Assembly (NCBI GenBank): GCA_038251625.1
Contig: JBBSBE010000052.1
Coordinates: 1-23,860, forward strand
Length of the DNA: 23,860 nucleotides
Source: JBBQXK01 sp038251625
GTDB taxonomy: Bacteria > Pseudomonadota > Alphaproteobacteria > Rhodobacterales > Rhodobacteraceae
Direction: 5' to 3'
Position 1 is the first letter of the stretch. The number at the start of each line of letters is the position of its first letter. The notes below the pieces were generated by a model, which was not told the DNA's origin, did no database searches, and saw nothing but the letters and a program-made list of their open reading frames with translations. Below are positions 21,438 through 23,860 of the stretch, one piece after another. The position numbers were made by a program, and so were the translations under genes.

Positions 21438-22619
21438 ATGCCCCTGCCATTGCCCCCCCTGCGCCTGACCGGCGCCGAAACCCTGCGCGACGGCGAAATG
21501 CAGCGCCGCTCCCTGTCGCTTGTCGACGGCCGGATTGCGCGCGGACCGCTGCCAGAGGTGGACCTTTCCGGCTACCTGATCCTGCCGGGCATCGTGGATC
21601 TGCACGGCGACGGGTTCGAGCGCCAGATCGCTCCCCGCCCGTCCGCACATTTCCCGCTCGCCGCCGGAATCGCCGCGACCGACCGCGAGGCGGCGGCGCA
21701 TGGCGTGACGACCGCCTATCTTGCGCAGGGCTGGAGTTGGGAGGGCGGACCGCGCGGACCGGACGCCGCCGAGGCGATGATGCAAGCACTGGCCGCCTTC
21801 CGCCCGAAGGCGCTGACCGACCTGCGCCTGCAACTGCGCGCCGAGGTGCATCTGGTGGATGCGGGCGCGCGGCTTCTGGCCGCCGTCGCACGCCACCGCG
21901 TGGGCTACGTGGTCTTCAACGATCATCTGGAACATGCGCAGGATATGATGCGCATCCGCCCCGCAGATTTCGCCGTCTGGGCGCGCAAGATCGGCCGTAC
22001 CCCGGAAGATTTGCGGACCGCGGTCGGGGCCGCGGCGAAGCGCGCGCCCGAGGTGCCCCGCCACCTCTGCCGCCTCGCCGATGCCTTTGACGAGATGGGC
22101 GTGCTTTACGGCAGCCATGACGACCCCGACGGTGAAACGCGCGAGCGCTATTCGATGATCGGCGCCCGCATCGCCGAGTTTCCCACCACCCGCCGCGCGG
22201 CCGCCGCGGCCCGGGCGATGATGTCGCCTGTCCTTCTCGGCGCGCCGAACGTCGTGCGGGGCGGCAGCCAGTCGGGCAATGTGGCGGCAGGCGATCTGAT
22301 CGCCGAAGGGCTCTGCGACGCTCTGGTGTCGGACTATCACATCCCGGCGCTGCCGATGGCGGCATGGACGCTGGTGGACAAGGGCCTGGCTTCCCTGCCC
22401 CAGGCCTGGGCGATGATTTCGACCCGGCCCGCCGAGATCCTGCGACTGGCAGACCGTGGGCGGCTCGAGCCGGGCCTGCGGGCGGACCTCGTCGTCGTGA
22501 ACGCCGAGACGCGGGCCATCGAGGCGACGATCACGGCGGGGCGCCTTGCCTATCTGTCGGGCGAGGCCGGGCGACGCTTTCTCGCCCAGCCGCAGGCGCT
22601 GCGCATGGCGGCGGAATAG
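21438..22619 (+). CDS. phnM: PhnM paralogue (copy 2), alpha-D-ribose 1-methylphosphonate 5-triphosphate diphosphatase family
   Basis: This 393-residue amidohydrolase shares the PhnM plan with copy 1: LPGIVDLHGDGFERQIAPRP (H56, D58), VFNDHLEH, GVLYGSHDDPD, GAPNVVRGGSQSGN and SDYHIPALPM, and a C-terminal metal-independent strand region. It differs at sites conserved in copy 1: HTDNLERH is HGDGFERQ here (second His replaced by Gln), SHSGN is SQSGN, and the central segment (GWSWEGGPRGPDAAEAMMQA) is different. It may therefore have another specificity, or serve another nucleotide-linked phosphonate or phosphite. The ribosome site is weak. It follows phnF in the same direction and converges with the hexapeptide transferase gene. 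Confidence 0.88.
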   Translation: MPLPLPPLRLTGAETLRDGEMQRRSLSLVDGRIARGPLPEVDLSGYLILPGIVDLHGDGFERQIAPRPSAHFPLAAGIAATDREAAAHGVTTAYLAQGWSWEGGPRGPDAAEAMMQALAAFRPKALTDLRLQLRAEVHLVDAGARLLAAVARHRVGYVVFNDHLEHAQDMMRIRPADFAVWARKIGRTPEDLRTAVGAAAKRAPEVPRHLCRLADAFDEMGVLYGSHDDPDGETRERYSMIGARIAEFPTTRRAAAAARAMMSPVLLGAPNVVRGGSQSGNVAAGDLIAEGLCDALVSDYHIPALPMAAWTLVDKGLASLPQAWAMISTRPAEILRLADRGRLEPGLRADLVVVNAETRAIEATITAGRLAYLSGEAGRRFLAQPQALRMAAE

Positions 22620-22774
22620 CCTGCCCTCTGCCCTCTGCCCCTTCTTCTCTGCCGAAGTATCCCGGGGTCCGGGGCAGCGCGCGCCCCGGGTCTGTCCGCC
22701 CGCGACCGCGCAGGGGTCGCTCCGTGGCAACGGCGGCCGAGGGGGTTCGATGCCCCCGAGGGCGCCAGCCCCTT
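22620..22774. repeat. palindrome-rich intergenic block between convergent genes
   Basis: Between two convergent genes lie three CTGCCCT-type 7-bp units (22621-22641), a GC-rich hairpin CCGGGGC/GCCCCGG (22669-22675 with 22683-22689, 7-nt loop; CCCGGGG at 22661-22667 can pair instead), and GGGGG/CCCCC (22741-22745 with 22753-22757). It resembles dispersed palindromic intergenic elements of Rhodobacterales genomes and could terminate transcription from both sides. No T run is present. Confidence 0.45.
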
Positions 22775-23398
22775 TCAGGTCATGCCTTCATACTTTTCCA
22801 CGAACTCTGCGGCCGGCATCCTGCGGAAGTCGGGCAGGGCCGCGCGCAGGGTGGCGTGGTCCCAGTCCCACCATTTCAGCGCCATCAGCCGGGCAGCCAG
22901 CGCCTCGGGGAAGCGGGCGCGCAGGGGTCGGGCGGGCACGCCGGCCACGATCAGGTAGGGCGCCACGTCCTTGGTCACCACCGCCCCCGCCGCCACCACG
23001 GCCCCTGCCCCGACCGTCACATCGGGCCGGATGACCGCGCCATGGCCGATCCATGTGTCCGGGCCAAGGACGGTGCGCCGGGCCTTGCGGCGGGCGAAGA
23101 ATTCGGGGTCCGCCTCTGCGTCGTCCCAGTAGTATTCGGAGCGGTAGAGGAAATGGTGCAGCGAGGCGTTGCCCATCGGATGATCCGTGGGGCCGATCCG
23201 CGTCATCGCCGCGATGTTGGCGAATTTGCCGACGGTCGTGTTGGCGATGTCGGACAGGCGGTCGCAATAGGCGTAATCCTCGAAGGTCGAATGCGCGATC
23301 CGCGAGCCTCGCCCGACCTCGCAATATGCACCGAAGTGCGAACCCGAAATCTCGCAATCGGGATGAACGAACGGGGTATCGGGAGAGAGGCGGGGCAT
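22775..23398 (-). CDS. phosphonate-associated hexapeptide-repeat acetyltransferase
   Basis: This 207-residue left-handed beta-helix transferase resembles xenobiotic (CAT/VatD-type) acetyltransferases. It shows hexapeptide turns at the N-terminal side (FGAYCEVGRGSRI) and in IGHGAVIRPDVTVGAGAVVA, the DHPMGNASLHHF segment carrying candidate catalytic His (H73, H81/H82), and the family ending VAGVPARPLRARFP. Members of this subfamily sit in phosphonate operons, where the substrate is unknown; O- or N-acetylation of a phosphonate is inference. AAGG seven to eight bases before the ATG at 23398 supports the start. It follows phnE on the same strand after 114 bp but has its own operator-like palindrome and promoter candidate, so it may be separately controlled. 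Confidence 0.87.
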   Translation of the reverse strand: MPRLSPDTPFVHPDCEISGSHFGAYCEVGRGSRIAHSTFEDYAYCDRLSDIANTTVGKFANIAAMTRIGPTDHPMGNASLHHFLYRSEYYWDDAEADPEFFARRKARRTVLGPDTWIGHGAVIRPDVTVGAGAVVAAGAVVTKDVAPYLIVAGVPARPLRARFPEALAARLMALKWWDWDHATLRAALPDFRRMPAAEFVEKYEGMT

Positions 23399-23418
23399 GG
23401 GGCGGCCTTATCGCAGGG

Positions 23419-23434
23419 ATAACACATGTGTTAT
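23419..23434. promoter_or_regulatory. 16-bp perfect palindrome, operator candidate
   Basis: ATAACACATGTGTTAT is perfectly symmetric and extends to GG-n/n-CC outside one mismatched pair. It lies 21 bp before the ATG of the hexapeptide transferase, covering the -10 candidate. A dimeric repressor site is likely; the regulator is unknown and the sequence is unlike the phnF/phnG operator. Confidence 0.55.
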
Positions 23435-23458
23435 TCCAGAACTATCATTTCAGATCAA
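23430..23458 (-). promoter_or_regulatory. candidate promoter of the hexapeptide transferase gene
   Basis: On the minus strand TTGATC (23453-23458) is followed, after 17 bases, by AATAAC (23430-23435); both match the consensus 4/6. The -10 runs into the palindrome at 23419-23434. Confidence 0.38.
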
Positions 23459-23512
23459 TGCATTACCTGAGTGCATAAACCCATTCTTAACGATTTCACC
23501 GACGTCTTGTCC

Positions 23513-23860
23513 CTAGTGCCCGCCGCCATCGCCCTTGATCAGCTTGCGCCGCAGCCAGCCCGACAGATTATCCATCAGGATCACCATCAGGACGATCAGC
23601 ACCATGTAATAGCTGACCTCTTCCCAGTCCTTCTGGGTGATGATGGCCTGGGTCAGCAAGAGCCCGATGCCGCCGCCGACAATGGCGCCGATCACGGTGG
23701 CGCCACGGGTGTTGGATTCGAGGAAATACAGCACCTGGCTCAGGATCACCGGCGTCACCTGCGGGATCACGCCGAAGCGCGCGCGCTGCAGGCCCGTGGC
23801 GCCGGTCGAGCGCACCCCTTCCACCTGCTTGTCGTCGATGTTTTCCAGCGCCTCGGAGAA
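23513..23860 (-). CDS. phnE: phosphonate ABC transporter permease PhnE (5' part cut by window edge)
   Basis: The C-terminal 115 residues of an inner-membrane permease are in the window; the frame is open to the edge, so the start lies outside. The permease EAA loop that contacts the ATPase is visible: EALENIDDKQVEGVRSTGAT leading to FGVIPQ. It is followed by VLYFLESNTRGATVIGAIVG, GGIGLLLTQ, a last membrane helix (YYMVLIVLMVILMDNLSGWL) and a basic/Gly tail. PhnE with PhnC (ATPase) and PhnD (binding protein) imports phosphonates or phosphite. The wording FLESNTRGATVIG is typical of PhnE. The GTG at 23824 is an internal Val, not the start. Confidence 0.9.
   Translation of the reverse strand, partial: FSEALENIDDKQVEGVRSTGATGLQRARFGVIPQVTPVILSQVLYFLESNTRGATVIGAIVGGGIGLLLTQAIITQKDWEEVSYYMVLIVLMVILMDNLSGWLRRKLIKGDGGGH

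Noticed and set aside
21333..22730. 465-codon minus-strand frame opposite the second phnM
   Set aside because: Antisense shadow with Arg/Gly-rich composition; phnM motifs are on the plus strand.
1..23860. CRISPR arrays, insertion sequences, tRNA or rRNA genes
   Set aside because: No regularly spaced direct repeats, transposase-like frames, terminal inverted repeats of an IS, or tRNA/rRNA-like sequences were noticed on reading; small or diverged cases could be missed without a covariance search.

Overview
The window is high-GC, dense, mostly minus-strand bacterial DNA. GC-rich third codon positions (which create long antisense shadow frames), an RNase E with an acidic insert in its S1 domain, a DctB/DctD pair, and a C-P lyase operon carrying a DUF1045 gene together point to an alphaproteobacterium, most likely Rhodobacterales (Rhodobacter/Paracoccus/Roseobacter relatives). 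This placement rests on gene content and style, not on a marker gene.

Left part (1-10.9 kb), all minus strand: a truncated alpha/beta hydrolase with an internal hydrophobic segment; a CcdA-type thiol-disulfide membrane protein; RNase E (rne), with a strong terminator behind it and a roughly 330-nt leader that contains a second terminator-like hairpin; a more A+T-rich orphan gene for a secreted VPLPA/PEP-CTERM-type protein; an endonuclease/exonuclease/phosphatase-fold protein; dctD and dctB; and purQ. The DctD-like regulator lacks the GAFTGA loop that normally contacts sigma-54.

Right part (10.9-23.86 kb): a phosphonate C-P lyase locus. The main operon reads leftward as phnG-phnH-phnI-phnJ-[GNAT acetyltransferase]-phnK-[CorA-type channel]-phnL-phnN. 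Most junctions are 1-4 bp overlaps or gaps of a few bases, so the acetyltransferase and the CorA protein look like true operon members. phnM and a PHP-family phosphoesterase follow, also leftward. A DUF1045 (2H phosphoesterase-like) gene lies opposite, divergent from phnM and overlapping the end of phnN. The repressor gene phnF is divergent from phnG and is followed by a second, diverged phnM paralogue. Beyond it are a hexapeptide transferase of the phosphonate-associated family and the 3' end of phnE.

Pathway logic: PhnE belongs to the importer. PhnG/H/I/L attach the phosphonate to ribose triphosphate; PhnM removes pyrophosphate; PhnJ (with PhnK) cleaves the C-P bond, giving 5-phosphoribosyl 1,2-cyclic phosphate; PhnN makes PRPP from ribose 1,5-bisphosphate. 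The usual cyclic phosphodiesterase PhnP is not in the window, but two other candidate cyclic-phosphate hydrolases are (the PHP protein and the DUF1045 2H protein). Three 11-bp-period Pho-box-like sites precede the PHP gene, the phnM/DUF1045 pair and the second phnM. A GntR-type operator candidate sits between phnF and phnG. The most interesting points are the two extra phosphoesterases, CorA and GNAT embedded in the operon, the second PhnM, and the GAFTGA-less DctD.
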